Positions 1 through 15,200 of a DNA stretch of 60,000 nucleotides are shown in pieces. A program made the translations under genes and the position numbers. How positions within the stretch are numbered: the first letter of the stretch is position 1; the number at the start of each line of letters is the position of its first letter. Origin of the DNA: Hydractinia symbiolongicarpus (lineage: Eukaryota; Cnidaria; Hydrozoa; Anthoathecata; Hydractiniidae); assembly GCF_029227915.1 (NCBI RefSeq), contig NC_079876.1:25829828-25889827 (forward strand), in the 5' to 3' direction. The notes under the pieces are model-generated. The model was not told the DNA's origin and did not search any database. It worked only from the letters and a program-made list of their open reading frames with translations.

Positions 1-244
1 TTAAGAAATACTTGATTTAATATGGGGCAACCAACCCCGAATAATACTTGACTTAATATGGATAAAATGTGGATATAAAAAATGTGGCAACCAACTCTGA
101 ATAATACATTTACTTAACTTCAATATGGGTGGAATATTAACCCCAAAGAGTGAATTTTTAACCCACATGATTTAATATGGTTGAAAATCCATCCCTGAAT
201 AATCAAATCAACTAAAATTGTTTTAATATGAGCGAAATACTAAC

Positions 245-3200
245 CGCGAATATCACATTGGAGGTCTCCCAACTTCTGGTCTAACTCTTAAAAAGGTAAA
301 GATATGATTTAAATGTCAAAACCACATCGTGCTGTGCTTTGGTGATCTGGTTATTAAAAGACTGCTAAATTAAGTAAGTATATAAATTGAATGTATACAA
401 CAACTAATAATTATCGAGCTACCTTCAAGCAAAGAAATAATCTAACTATAAAGAGTTATTACCTGTGGTACATTCAGACTTGTAATAAACTAAATCCTCG
501 GCTACAAACTATAAAGAAATTCTCATTCTCAAGTGAAGTTACAGGCTAACTGAAAGTAGTTTTCTCCTAGACAAACCATGTTACATACTGGAAATAATTA
601 AAGACTAGAGATTAATTCTAATTCTGGTTGAAAAAAAAAAACTTAACGCATGAGAAAAATAAAATTGTTCTATCTAGTGAAAACATTAAAAACTAACTAC
701 AAATCTGCACTCATACTAGTGGAACTCTCCATACATTCATGTTCTAATTAACAGATCTTGGTTGCTTTACTTTCGATTATTAATTCTGAAACACTGTTAA
801 AAATGTGGCTTAGTGTGAGTGCTGGACACTGTTAACAATGCGCCTTAGTGTGAGTGCTGGACACTGGGTTGTACATCAACATTGCATACTTTTTTAAATG
901 AAATGGCGCAGCCCTCAAAATCTTTTCACACGAAATGAGTTGGCCCGTACCTAACGCCATTTCATAAAGAGGCTCACCACCTTCTAATTCGATAAACCAA
1001 CTATACATGCATAGACTCGTTTGACGTAGTCTGAAAGTAGCTTGGACTGATACAGTATAGAAGTAGCAAACTAAATTATTAAATAAATACATACTCTAAA
1101 TTCCAGGCTTGGATCAATATCATAATCACCAGTCCTCTTCATTTCTTCTGTGATTGGAATGTTCAATAAATAACCCAGCTAGAGAAATAACATGAAAATA
1201 AATATAAAGGAGAATTTTGAAAACATGCATACTTTAAAACGAATTTTTAGTTTTGGAAGAGAAAGATTTTCTGTTACTTCTTATAACCTTGACAGATTTA
1301 GTATCTAAAACCACGGTCAATATGAAATTTTAAAATACACTGACATACATTTCCCCCAATAAGAAAACCTCCGGGGACAGATTAAAAATATACCGAGTAT
1401 GGATAATATAATACCATGTATAGATAATATCATACCATGTGTAGAAAATATCGTACAATGTATGGATAATATAATATCATGTATAGATATTATCATACAA
1501 TGTATGGATAATATAATACCATGTATAGATAATATCATACCATGTATAGATAATATCATACCATGTATAGGTAATATATTATCATGTATGGATAATATCA
1601 TACCATGTATAGGTAATATATTATCATGTATGAATAATATCATACCATTTATGGATAATATCATACCACGTATAGGTAATATAATATCACGTAAGAATAA
1701 TATCATACTATGTGTAGGTAATATAGTATCATGTATGAAAAAACAATACCATGTATGGAGAAGTAATACCATATATGGAAAAACAATACCATGTATGGAA
1801 AAACAATACCATATATGGAAAAATAATACCATGTATGGAAAAACAATACCATATATGGAAAAACAATACCATGTATGGAGGAAACAATGCCATGTATGGA
1901 GAAAACAATACCATATGTGGATAATATAATATCAGTAAACACTTGTGTGTAATCCCTTCGTAATTTATTTTTACCTGAGGCTAAAAAATTATATCAAAAA
2001 GGTCCCTTAGTTGTCCATAGACAAAGTCTAACACTCTGCAATCAAAGTTTTTCCTATATCTTATAAAAGTTATCGATTAGCACACATTCCTCCTGGAAGT
2101 TGCAACAGGGACATAGCTGATGTATATCACCAATCATAATGGTTGTAAGGTTAAAAAACACACAAACCTGTGGAAAGTAGGTGACACTGCATTTTGTGAT
2201 TGACGTATTCAACTTTGATAATTCTTCTTGAGCAATCAACGTCATTAAATGCGGGATACCATCAAACGTACGTTTTTCTAAACATGATTGCTTTTGTAAA
2301 CAAATCGAATGTTTTCTTGTTTTCACTAACATTCATTAAGAAGAAAAGCAAAAAGAATGAATCTAGATTAATTAACCACGCAAGTGGTAGTGTTTTTCAT
2401 GAATTTGCTAAAAGTAAAGCTGGAATAGATTCATGCAGTTTTCATAAGAAATTTAACTCAATTAGGGTGATGAAATACCTGGTTATTGGCAACATGCACA
2501 ACCATATTTTCCCCAATAAACGCTCTGGTCGTTTATAAAATTTTTAGGATTTAAAAGGGGGAGGGGAAGCGAATTTATTTACACAAAACACTTTGTGATA
2601 TGTGAGATATTTTTTATATATCCTCAATCTTTACAACGTCACCTTCTTCGTTATTAAAGTCAAGGGGGCTTTATTGGAGAAAATACAGTATTTGGGAATT
2701 GAAAAGTCCAGCTTTAAGCTGAAAACTTTCGTTTCACGAATTAGTCCCATATTTCCAAATTTACACCCAATTTATTTGGGATCACAAAAGTTTCTTGCTA
2801 ACGTAGTTCTGCTTAGGCGTGCACAACTTATTAATAAATGCTATTTATAATCATTTTTATTTCTTTATCTACTGTTGCAAAGCCCTCGTGTGGGTTTTAA
2901 AAATGAAATAAGAACTGTCAAACATTTCTTACTCTCATCTAACTCAGCATCGATACCTTCCCTTACAACGAAGTGATTCGAAAACGCTGATTCTTCAAAA
3001 TCCACCTATTTTAAATAAAAACATTTTGAATAAACACAAAAACTTAAGAATTGCAATTTTTTAAATCAGCAGTGCAAAAAGCAGATGTTAGTTCAAGTGG
3101 AAAGTTCAAGTGATGATCTACAGTGAAAAAACAATCACACTTAATGCATATAAGAATGCATCAACATGCCATGATGAAAAGAGCACAAAAAAGCAACCTA

Positions 3201-6200
3201 CACAAGATACCACCAAAACCCTTCTAACAAACACTTACAATTTGTTTGATGAGGTTAGCAACGTGCAGAAGATCTGTTGAAAATCTAGTTGATATCTTTT
3301 GTATGACATCCAAATCCTGTGGTAACCCTTTACATACATCTCCAATACAAATGGCATTGAAGACAGTCTAAATAAAGTAACAATGTTTGTTAAAGGGGCT
3401 TTCTGTTTTGCATAAAACACAAATAATACATATTTGAGAAAAACAATAAAAACAATATTGTTGTTAAGTGACAGGAGCTCCTCTTCAGTCCAAAGGGTTG
3501 TGCGTTCGTTTATATTCCAATAGTTAATGCACTTTTCAAAATAAATCTTTAACGTAGCGGTTACACTAGAGAAGTTTTATCTACATTCAATTGTGTTTAG
3601 CATACCTCAATTATGTTATGTGTCAAAGACCTAAAAGCTGCTCACCTTGTACATACTTTGCCAATCCAGTAAACTGACACATGTTGATCTCATCTTTGAC
3701 AAAATCAACTAAATATAATAATATAGGTTGTAGTTTGAAGACTGGAAGTGGGTCTTCTTTACAAAATAAATGAAAAAATGTGTCAGAAAATCAAGCACCT
3801 GCAACTAATGTGAATTTAGTATCGATTCACATACCTTACCTGCTTTTGACTTAATAATAACTGAGAAAACGTTAACTACAAAAGCATCAAACAACTTTAC
3901 CTACCATGACATTCTTTGTGCTCTTTAATGCATCTTGCAAAGCCTGCATCGCTTCAACATTCCTGGGACTAGTAAAGAACGAGATGGCGTCTAATCGTTG
4001 CTGTAGTGTTTGTTTATTCGTAGTTGGTTGAAGAAACCATTGTCTCAAGAGAAAGGAACCATGTGATGACCTGGTGTGATTCATTATGCCTAATGGAATA
4101 AAATTGACCATGTAACTGTGCCAACGCAGCCCTTGACGGAGGAATTTAAGCGTACTGCTGTCAACAGCATGCCTAAAACGTGTTATGTGTGAGGGTAACA
4201 TATAAAATAGCCTGTAGATCAGTTATATGAATAGTTTAGAAAGTAAAACCACGACGTTTTGGGATCCTCTTCACAAGGTCATTATCCACAACACCCCTCT
4301 AAACAAAATAAATTATTCTGGCTAGAAAATCATAATAACAATAAAATTAAACTCTATTTTTAATAAATTACCGAACAGAGAGAGTCCTTCTTTTCCGACA
4401 GCACCTGATTTGTATACAGATGGGTGAGATTCTTTTTGAAAGATTTGCAAAGCAGAATAAGTGGATACATCAATAGTCATCAAATCCTTTCTAAATCAAC
4501 CAATGTTTCATGTTAGTTTTTGTAACAAATTTACAGCATTGTGAGGTGCAATATTGAAACTGCATAAGAAAGAATAAAGAAACTATGAAAAAAGTAAAAA
4601 TATCAACTGACATAATACACTCACTAACTAAAGAGTATTTTGTATACTGTATGAACCTTTATAAAGACTGGTTCAAATTCTGTAACGATAACACCCAGCC
4701 CAAAAGTGTATGTAGTGCAATAACATATGCACCCATGTAGAAAACATTTGTTGTAGTGAAAATTGAAATTTCTTTAAAATAAGTTTCACTCTAGTATTGA
4801 CTGGTATTGAATGGTGTAACTGGTATTAAAGCTTGAAATGTGAACTGCAAGATTTAGATTTTAACACAAAAATGTGAAACAGAAATAAAATACACTATAA
4901 AAAGCTATCATTGAACATAAAAATACTGTGCCGCTATAAACACTACTTTCAGTTTTCTTTTACCTTGAGACACTACCATCCTGGACATAACATTTTGGCA
5001 ACATTTTTATTTTCTATTTTTACATCATGTCTACATTATCAGACAATATGCTCCATGATTAGCAAAAATTATTACTGATTAAGACATTGATCTAACCAAG
5101 TAACTTAAAATCTCAAGTCCTAAGTTGACAAGTTCAGAGTGCTTGTAATTCATATAGAAAGAGCTTTCTTAATAGACCTATTTCCATATCCATCTGGTTC
5201 CGCGAAATATGCATGCGCCGTAGATTAGTGGTTATAGCTCTCGTACTCTGTGCGGGAGACCGGGGTTCGATTCCTCTTGACGGCGATTCAACATGGGCGA
5301 GTGAATGTTACCATAGCCCCGGGTTAACCCAAGCCATGTGAGGGAAATTGGGAAGATGGCACACTGTGTGGGCCGTTGGATGTTGCCGGGAGTTGTCTAG
5401 TAGAGCGTGGGCCCTAATTGGGTCTGCGTCGCTCAAAATGAGCATTAAATACTCTAGGACTCTCCATCTAAGCCATGGCCCCTTCTGGAAATAATAGACA
5501 GGGTATATCCCTCGATATTTGTGAGGCTAGCCATGTAAAATATGCACATCTATCTATCTATGCAAAAATGCAGAATAACATGAAAACGAGATTAGTTATG
5601 AGTAAAATTTCAGGATGCTGGTTGTTTCATCAACAAAATGTTGACTTTTACAGCTTTTAACTGGTAGTTTTGCATAATCGTTCTTAACACAGTTATAAAA
5701 AGAGCTTTGGTAGTGGTAGTGTAGCAAAAAAAGTTAAAATATGCAGATTTTAAGGGTCTATCTTTTGGTATATGTTAGCTAGCTAGCTAAAACCTAGCTA
5801 GCTAAAGCCACGTTTTTAGAATGATGTGAATACATTTTTATTTTACTGTTTTCAAGTCAAGTTAAAACGAAAACTCATTATACAGTTTACTAACGCTCAG
5901 TGGAACTTCATATTACTCTTATTAGTTCAAAGAATATAAATCAGCCAGCAGCTAAGCTACAACTCTGGAAAAACATATTGTGAATTTCAATTTGAGCCCT
6001 TAATTCCCCCAAAATCATTTTTTTTATTGAACATGCTTGAATGATGCTAACAGAAGTACCCCAGAAACCTGGAGTACAAGAAAAAAGTAACATTGACTTT
6101 GGGGAAAAAGGGAGGGGACAGTAAAGAGAGTGGATTTTCTTATAGTATTTTCACAAGTATTTTTTCCAGGGTTGTAGCTATAGCTTAGCTGCATAAGTTA

Positions 6201-9200
6201 CCAACGAATCATTTTTCAACATTTGTTGCGTAAACTGTTATTTAAAATTAATATTTTGAAAGTATTGGCTGCTGTGATTATGTAACTGTCACACTCACTC
6301 TGTCACTACTGATTTCTTACTGACTGTCTATAATCGTACATTTGTATCAGGCATTATGATGGTTAACCTTACAGTTTGTAGGTAATATGAATTGGTAGAG
6401 CATAGAGCTTATCATATAAATCTCCATATATAGAAAAAGTCTTTTTTTAAATGGCACCCTTCCTTCTTTAGGTTTTTATCCAAAAAAATAAAAATAAAAT
6501 AATATACTTTTTCGTCTGGATTTCAGCTGTAAACGTGCTTAATTTTTGTTAAAATCTCAGTCTCAATGTTCTTAAAAACCAAGTCCTTATTTATTTTGTT
6601 TTCTTACTTACATAAAATCTTGAAAATTAATCTTGCAGAATTGTTCAGATTGTTTATTTACAGAAAATAAAATGAAATTTTTCGAAAGTGTTGATTTGTG
6701 ACAATATAAAACCAAAAAATTTTTTTTGACTTCACAAAAAAAATTCACATTGCTTCAACTTTGTGAACAAAATTTTAAAGGAATTTCTTTTTTTCTAGGT
6801 AGTACGTCAGGAAACATTTTGTATTTTTTTCAAGCAACCATTTTTTAATAGTTTTGTGAAGTGATCCTCTGAAGGAAAAATTTGTCATAATTTATGCCTG
6901 GGATTGTAGTTTTTAGTCAGACATTATAGATTTTCAGTTAGTCCCGTATTACTGAATTGCTGAATAAAATAACTACTGAAATAAAGACGCATCCATTTTT
7001 CTTTGCTATGATGACTTTTCGATGACTTTTTCCCAGCTTCTGAAATTTGAGACCACTATGATTAAATAGTAACTCACAGAGAAAAGGGCCTTATAAGTAA
7101 GATTGGCACATGTGTACCAGGCTCTTCCAATTCTAATCCAGGTCGAGCTTGATCAAGGTACTTTAATAATCCACCAGTTGCACTGACCTAAGGGTAATAA
7201 AAATATTCTTGTTATAAGTAAAACAACACATATTTTTTTTAGCCAAGTAAAACTAGATACAGAATATATATTTGACATCTCTTTGCAAACCGATTGAAAA
7301 AAGTCATTTGATTTAATACTATGTTTACACGTACTTGTCAATCAATTGTTGCTTAAGCATCTAGCCCGAATTCAGACCTTTTAAACTTTCTTTGTTTATT
7401 CGAAATATATCTATCTTTCTTTTGCTTACCATACTTGTATTGTTTAGTTCCAACAGAGAACTGAAATAAATTGTTCTTTCCTCATCAGAAGCTTCATCGG
7501 ATAGTTTTGGCAGACCGTTAATACTGAATATCTTTCGCTTGCATAACTCATATGCTAAAAAAATGCACAACACTTGAAAATTAAATCACTCGTATATATC
7601 TAAATAAAAGTACTGGAAAGAAAAACGTGGCAAATGCTATAGCATAAGGGCGGAAATGTGTAATCAGCTTTTGCAGTAATCATTGTGTTACAATTTTCCA
7701 TGCAAAAGTAGTATAGTTTTGGTACATAATTGTTTATCCCTGTGTGCAGAGCATATATCATTTTACCTCAGATGGAAACCTTTCATTATTTGTAATAAAA
7801 AAATATAACCAAAATATATAAACAGGACCAGTCAGTCTCTTGATACCTTGTTCTTGATTTATTTGCATTCAACTGTCTGTGATTTAATATACATTAAATC
7901 TAATATCTCTTTGTAGCACAAGAACTTGCTAAGTTTATTAAAAGTTCTCTCACAAAATGTTCACATATTGGCATAAAAATCATGGCCGTGTAAAATGTTG
8001 GAGCTTACTATTGGTATGTTTTCAACATTGCAACATCAGGCCTTGTGTGATGTACAGGGGTAAAGGAGTAAATGCTACATTTTGGTTGAACTATTTCTTG
8101 TTGCCTGATTGCAACTTTACTGTGCAATTCTTTTACAAAAGGCCTCAGAACTTAGAAATTAAAGGTCATAAGTGCACTCTTTGTTAGACAAACGCTTGTG
8201 TACACGCCTTCATGGAATAAGATTTTTTGCACAAAAGGCTTTGGGGAATTTCATTCTTCTTGTACTTATAAATTAGGCTTTTAATTTTGAGGTGGTACTC
8301 CCATCTATAACATATCTAAATTAAACTTTTATAATCATGACTTACAGAAAACATGACTTGGCAGAATTTCAAGCAAGTCGAAAGAACATGGATTCTCTTC
8401 ATCAGTGCCTCTTTTGCCCTCTAAAAATATTTAAAAAAAAAATAGTTTGAGGTAATATGTAATTATAAAAAGGGATGGATAAAAATGACACAGCTGTTTT
8501 TTATGCAGAATAGTCACAACAAAGTGCTCACAACATCCTTTACTAGACAAACTGCTCACAACATTCTTTACTAGACAAACTGCTCACAACATCCTTTACT
8601 AGACAGAGTGCTCACAACATTCTTTACTAGACAAACTGCTCACAACATTCTTTACTCGACAAACTGCTCACAACATCCTTTTACTAGACAGAGTGCTCAC
8701 AACATTCTTTACTAGACAAACTGCTCACAACATTCTTTACTCAACAAACTGCTTACAACATCCTTTACTAGACAGAGTGCTCACAACATCCTTTACTAGA
8801 CAAACTGCTCACAACATGATTTACTAGACAAAGTACTCACAACATTCTATACTAGACAAACTGCTCGCAACATGCTTTACTAGACAAACTGCTCACAACA
8901 TTCTTTACTAGACAAATTGGTCACAACATTCTTTACTAGACAAACTTGATAAGCAGAAAGAACTGATTCACACTTCAAAAATCTCAGGCACGAGTCCCCC
9001 CAGGGATTAAACCCACAACCTTTCAAACTGGAGGCAAACGCCTTACCACAGGGCCATCAGTCAGTTTCTATTTTAACTTGAGCTTGTTATTTTTTGATTT
9101 TTTGACTGACACAAGTCCAATGTTTGGTTTGAAATTAAAAAATAGGATTGCTAAAAGTAAACTTAGCTTTTGCTAACAAAACTAACACAATTTCTAATCA

Positions 9201-12200
9201 ACAAAATCTTTTTACTTGTGCTTTCCATTGGGATTGTTATGATTTACACAAGTCCCATAACTTGGTTTTATATTAAAAACATGAACCGTTGTGAAGATAT
9301 GAAGAGATGAACTACATATAATCTAGTCACTTATTATGCTGATAAAAATTCTTACGCCACCCTCCCTTTTAAAACTACTTTTAAACAATTTACCATAGAT
9401 GTTCAACAGGTTTAACAGCCACTCAACCATTTGTATAGTATATTTGGGTCATTATATATACACATTTCTGTTTCATATTATTCTTTGCAAAATAATTATT
9501 TTTTAAAGAAAGTTATGGATGACGTTTAGAAGGGCAGGACAACTTAAAATTTATTCTAAACCAGTATGTAACAGTTATAACGAAACCATCTCAAAGTGGT
9601 GAAAATATGAACAAACCTAAATTCTTTAGAAGCTGCAACAAAGGTTCCTTTTGGTTTGAGCTTGTGATGACAACATCAGGTGAAACTTGAGAAAGTACTA
9701 AAAATAAACAATGGCACATTACTAAATTACTTGTGATTTAGCAAAGTGATGGCTTTTTAGTTTGAAGATCATTTTATTAAGAACGCAAAGAATTGGAAAG
9801 CAAGATTTTAATCTTTCAGACAACTATGTTCGTTAAAAGGTTACTCTACACATGCTGTAACAAAAATAACATTTGTCTTTGACAATACATCATCTTAAGG
9901 ATATTTCTATATATTTCCTATTAACATTTTTTGAGCAATATCACACTTTTCACAACTTGAATATTTATTCATCCCATAGAAATGTTAAAGGTAATATGTT
10001 ATTGTATAGGGGCTAAGCAAAAAAAAAGATTCAGAAAGTTGCCAATGAAAGAGTGGGAGTAATACTTTCTTTAAATTAAGAAGCGTTTCTTTGCAGCATA
10101 TGCAAAATAAGTGACAGTTTTGGGGAAAACTCGGTAAATATTGGTAGTATAGGTAATAAAACAATAGAAGTAACAATAGTTTTTAAGTATTGGTAAACTT
10201 TCAGCTAGTATAATGATTTGGTATATGTTATAATGCAGATGAAAATGTATTGGTAATATCAGTAAATATAAAAGGGGTATTGATACTAAGAACCCACTTT
10301 TTTAATGTTAAAACATGTCAGTGCCTCCAGTACCCACAAAAAATATTCTTGTTTTTCCCAAAGTTTGAATTATCCAGTACTACAAACTAAAATAAAAATT
10401 TCCTACCATACACAGTCAGACTACTGTTGCTGCCGGTGGTGCTATTTTATTATTTTTTTTCACAACATGCTACTGTAATTTATGTAACATTCTTATCAAA
10501 TATATCTGCATAATTATGCGATTCATAAGACAAAAAAAAATTATTTTTCCGAAATGTAAACAAATAGGACGGTTAAAGAAACAAACAAAACAACTCCAAC
10601 TAATGATTGTCTTTGCGAAATACAAAAATTCTTCATTATTATTATATTTTACGTTAGCACAGTTTTCCTCCAAATAATAACGCAACAAAGATATTGTGTA
10701 CATTTTTCACTGGCTTAATTATGCAATGTCTTGTATAATAATTTTAACAGGCTACTTTTATAATAGCAAAAAATGTTGGTGTTGGCAGGTGGTTGGGTTC
10801 AAATGGGCCCTGACATAAAAAGTATTGTTAAAATACACAGTTACCAATACATACTTTATTGGTTATTTTATGGTTAGTATCAATACTATAAAATATTACT
10901 AATATTGATACTGTTTTTTCCCAACACTGTCACATATACACGTAAAGACAAAATAAAAAGCAAAAAAAATTACAATGCAACGAAAATACATTTTTTATTT
11001 ATTTTAAAGAAAGTTTGTTTTACAATATATAGTATTACTGTTTTGACTGGTCAGCATTATACTGCAGCTGTAATATTCTTCAAAAGTCAGACTCCAAGTC
11101 CTATAAACCTGTTATTCGTCTGGTTGTCTTACCGCTGGATATAAGGTTTTAAACGAATTGTCAATATAATGCTTTCAGGGTTGTCGACAAAAATAATACA
11201 AAAATAAAGAAAATTATTATTTTCCTGTCAACTCTTTTTTATATAGAATAAATCTAAATGTTCCGTACAACCGAGCAATAACTGACATGATATTCTACGC
11301 TTGTTTTGTTATTTTCAATTTACAATGCAATGACTTCCGTAAAATGCAATGACTTCTGTAAACAAAAACGAAATCGAAATATCGTTACTCCCTTTCATGG
11401 GCCTTCTATTTGGCAAAAATGCAATAGAAAAATAAAAAATGTCTGACAAAAAAAGAGATGTTAGGTATATAATAAAGCATATATTGCATGCTGATATTAA
11501 TGATATTGCTCACCTCCAGTGGATAAATCTTGATATTCAACGAACGGTCCTGCAATATCTGCTTCTTATTGTATGTTAAACATTAACTTGTTCAGAGTTT
11601 TCAACAAAATAACATTCCTACTTTCATTTTCCAGACTTTCAAAGTCCAATGGAAACCCTGTAATTTTGACTATACAGGAAATAATCATAATTTTTCACTT
11701 TCACCTGTCCTTAAAAAATTGAAGTAGTATTGATAGACGATTTAACCTAAGATTCCTGACATATTCCTGACTTTTCCTGGCATTTTGACAATTTTTTGAA
11801 AATTACTTACAGTGATGATAACCTGATCTGTATCAGGTGTTTCAATTTGGAAATCTCTATATTTTTGTTGTAACATTAAAAAAATAGTTAAATAGGAATG
11901 GTGGCATAATACCTTGTTGTTATAATGTAATGGTGATACCTAATGTGATTCTACTTTTAAACTATTTAAAAATTTTTTATGTTTAAGCCTCATCAATAGG
12001 GAAAACAAAAGTTAACCCTGGAGTATAAGTAAGTTTTTAAAAAAATACTCACATTTCCTTAACCTTAACAATTGATCTGTTTCCACAACATCCGGCATTG
12101 CATATAAAATACCAGTCTGTACATTATAATATGCTGCACCAAGTTGATTCTTTACAACCAATAGGCACATGTATAGCTTAAAATCAAAACAAACACTTTA

Positions 12201-15200
12201 AAAAAAAACAAGCACTTTAAAATATAACTGCAAAGTCTATGGAAAATTGTAGTCTTGTTATTTCTATCTCAAAGTTTTCACAAAATATATACAAATTAAA
12301 AAATGTTGTTAATCTCTTGTTTTAGTGAAGGACAAATAAAATGTGGAATGGCGTTGGTGTTTATTCTGATATGTGATTCAATGAATTGTGTTTAAAAGTA
12401 GAAACTGTTGCTGTGTTGCAGTTGCGTTCGAGAGAAATTGTGTTTGCCGTTCTGGCTGAGTTACAAAGAAACATGTTGTGTTACATATTGTGTTCCAAAT
12501 ACTGCGTGCTGCGTCGTGTTAATTGAGGTGTTTAGCAATGCATGTATACGATATAGAAATGCCTTACGACATTGCTCGTTGTGTTTTGATATTGTGTCTA
12601 CTGTATATTTAAGTCGTGTTGAGAAGTATACCAGTCCAACAACAAGTGTGACCGTGCAATCGAATGTATAGTTGTCATCATTAACGATTACCGTAAGTGC
12701 CATATTTATTGTTCAACAAATGTAGCACCGTATTACAGACTAAACAAACATAGACAAAGCTGGATCAACCTGAGAACTAGTTAAAACAGCAAACCAAAAG
12801 ATATAAGGTTTTATAGATTTATTTGTCAATTTTAGAGACGTTTATTCAAGAGAGAAAAATGTATTAAAGTGAGTATCTTGCTAACAGAATGCATTATTTG
12901 GCTTAAAATATAGAAATGTATATATGAAATGGCTGACTTCGCTTCTTAGTCTTGAAAAAACCTATACATCAGCTGGTTTGGGAATAGTTGGTCTGCCTGA
13001 CAAAAAAGGCTAACACACTAATGTTACAGCCATCACACTTTTATGTTCATGAGTTTGTTATTTTACAAGCAATTTCATGACCATAATCAAGTATAAGAAT
13101 TATTTAATAAAATTTTCCACCTTCTTTAAACCCAAATCGCCAGAATTATTGCTGAAAAGCAAAACAACGCTTTCGAGCATAAAGGGTAAAACAAGTATTT
13201 ACCAGTCTTTACAAAACTACCAAAGAATCAGCAGCGAACAAGCTGTAAAAACAGAACGATCAGAGAAACCACAACGAAAATAGCAAAAAGTGGCAGTGAA
13301 TGAACTTGGAACTCTATGTGGGAGAATAACTAGCAAAATAACTTTCAATGTCATTTCATGTGCCTGTTGTCTGTTTTTCTATATTCAGACAGAGAGATGT
13401 TTATCCCCCTGTCTCAATAAGACAAATCACAAACATCAATATTAGCCAGGGGTTTTGTCAAAAGTAAGGGATAGTGTGCACATTAAATATTTGGTCAAGC
13501 TTTTACCAAAAATTTGTTCAATCAGACCAATTTAACGTTCACTGGATTGCAAGAATAAGAAATACAATTTTGTTTTGTAATCGATTTTATAATTTTGTAA
13601 ATAAGATTAACTGAGTGTTTGGAAATAAAGACATAATTTCAATTGACAGTGTTTAATCAGTGGGGTAAATATGGTCACGCTTTCCATTTCCAGGAATTCT
13701 ACTAATATAGTGTCTATATATTATCTTTTTTAATACGAAAAAAGAAAAATATATAAGAGTAATAAACACAAATTTTGTTTTGAAATGTCAAACTGTTCTT
13801 ATAATTAGGTAAAATTATATTTGAGTGTTTGGAGAAACAGAGTTCTTGATGCAGCAATTGTTTTGGGGAAAAAGGGCCATGCTTTCCAATTTGGAAATTC
13901 TACTTCTGTGTTTCTTTAAGATTATAACACAATGTTTATTCTGTTATGCTTGTTTTCAAATTGACTTCTTTAACTGCTAAAAGAATATCAGAAACATAGT
14001 GTTAATATAAAAAGAATTCAAAGCCTGATACTGTTTTGATTCATGGTAATCTTTTTGGTTGTTTAACCTGCTTTAGGAAATAAATTAGTAGTAGTAGTAG
14101 TAGTAGTAGTAGCATAAATTTTGAAAAACTTAAAGGGAACTTGAGGTAAAAAAATGTTGGAGGACTTGTATTATAAAGCTTAAAAAATTGGTTAACAAGT
14201 CTTTCTTCAAACTCTTTTCGTTCTGAAGATATTCATATTTAAATAATTTCAGATTTAATTATCCCGCATAAATTATGTCATTTTTAAGTAGTAGTAAACT
14301 TTGACACTTTTTGCCATCAGTAATTTTAGACCTGTTAAGGGATGTGCATTCAAACATTTTCAATGCAAGTATTATAAAGGTAAATTGATTAAAATCTTTT
14401 TTTTTTGCTAAGGTGACACTCGCCTGCCCATCTTATTTTATACCTTGGGTTCCCTTTAAAGCTTTTCTATCGCCGTTCTTCGTTCTTAAACTCAAATTTA
14501 CAAAAGTAGTCAACAGTCCAGGTTTGGCTGTTCTTTATTTACCACATTTCACTACTGTACAGATCAATTCGCGTGAAAGACAGATTTACAAGGGTATCAT
14601 ACTATAGACAGCCAAAGTAGATTTTTGCAATGCCTAAATTTATGTGATTACTCATGTCTCATGTTCTTGTTTTGTATGTCATTGGGATTAATCTTGTTTC
14701 GTTCTCTCTTCTTTTTTAATTTTTAGAGACTTCCTGCCCTATTGTTTGTATATAAAAACAGAATGAGGCTAGTCTTATAACTTCTCATTCAAATTCACTT
14801 CCTTAAATGGCTATAGATTTTGGCACAATCATTCTCTTGCATAGTTTTGTTTGCAATCAGGTTAAGGAGAGACTTTTCTGCACCAACTTCTTGCGACATC
14901 CCAGACTTCGTTATTTAAATTATAGGGAGGTGGTTTAGGAATCGTCTACAAATTTCGTATGATATTTTACACGAATATATACGAATTTAATTGCTTTTAA
15001 TTGGCATAAAGGTCGTATACAATTCGTATAGTGTTAAATAGTTATACGATTTTGAAAAAATCTAATACGAATTTTATACGATTTTCATACGAATTGTCAT
15101 ACGAATTATATTCTCTTTCATACGAATTGTCATTTGAATTATATTCTCTTTTATACAAATTTTCATACGAATTATATTTCGTTTTTAAACTTAAAATGCG

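Noticed and set aside
832-1092. Minus-strand 86-codon frame beside the MSH5 exon 1095-1178
   Set aside because: It does not match MSH5; the true next exon (463-508) closes the phase and matches the family.
1317-1929. Long open frames on both strands (171-176 aa, MDNIIPC or HGMILSIHG repeats)
   Set aside because: They are products of a stop-free minisatellite with an overlapping frame on the other strand; no domain or splice context.
5214-5290. A functional tRNA gene
   Set aside because: It has A and B boxes but no cloverleaf closure, and the same unit with a long tail recurs at 50472, so it is a SINE head.
11512-11566. Exon-like segment on the minus strand between MSH5 exons
   Set aside because: The flanking exons (12053-12176 and 9617-9697) already join in phase and match the family without it; its acceptor is weak.
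12408-12703. Candidate 5' exon of MSH5 just upstream of 12176
   Set aside because: No acceptable start-donor pair gives the acidic N-terminus in phase; the exon at 25567-25617 does.
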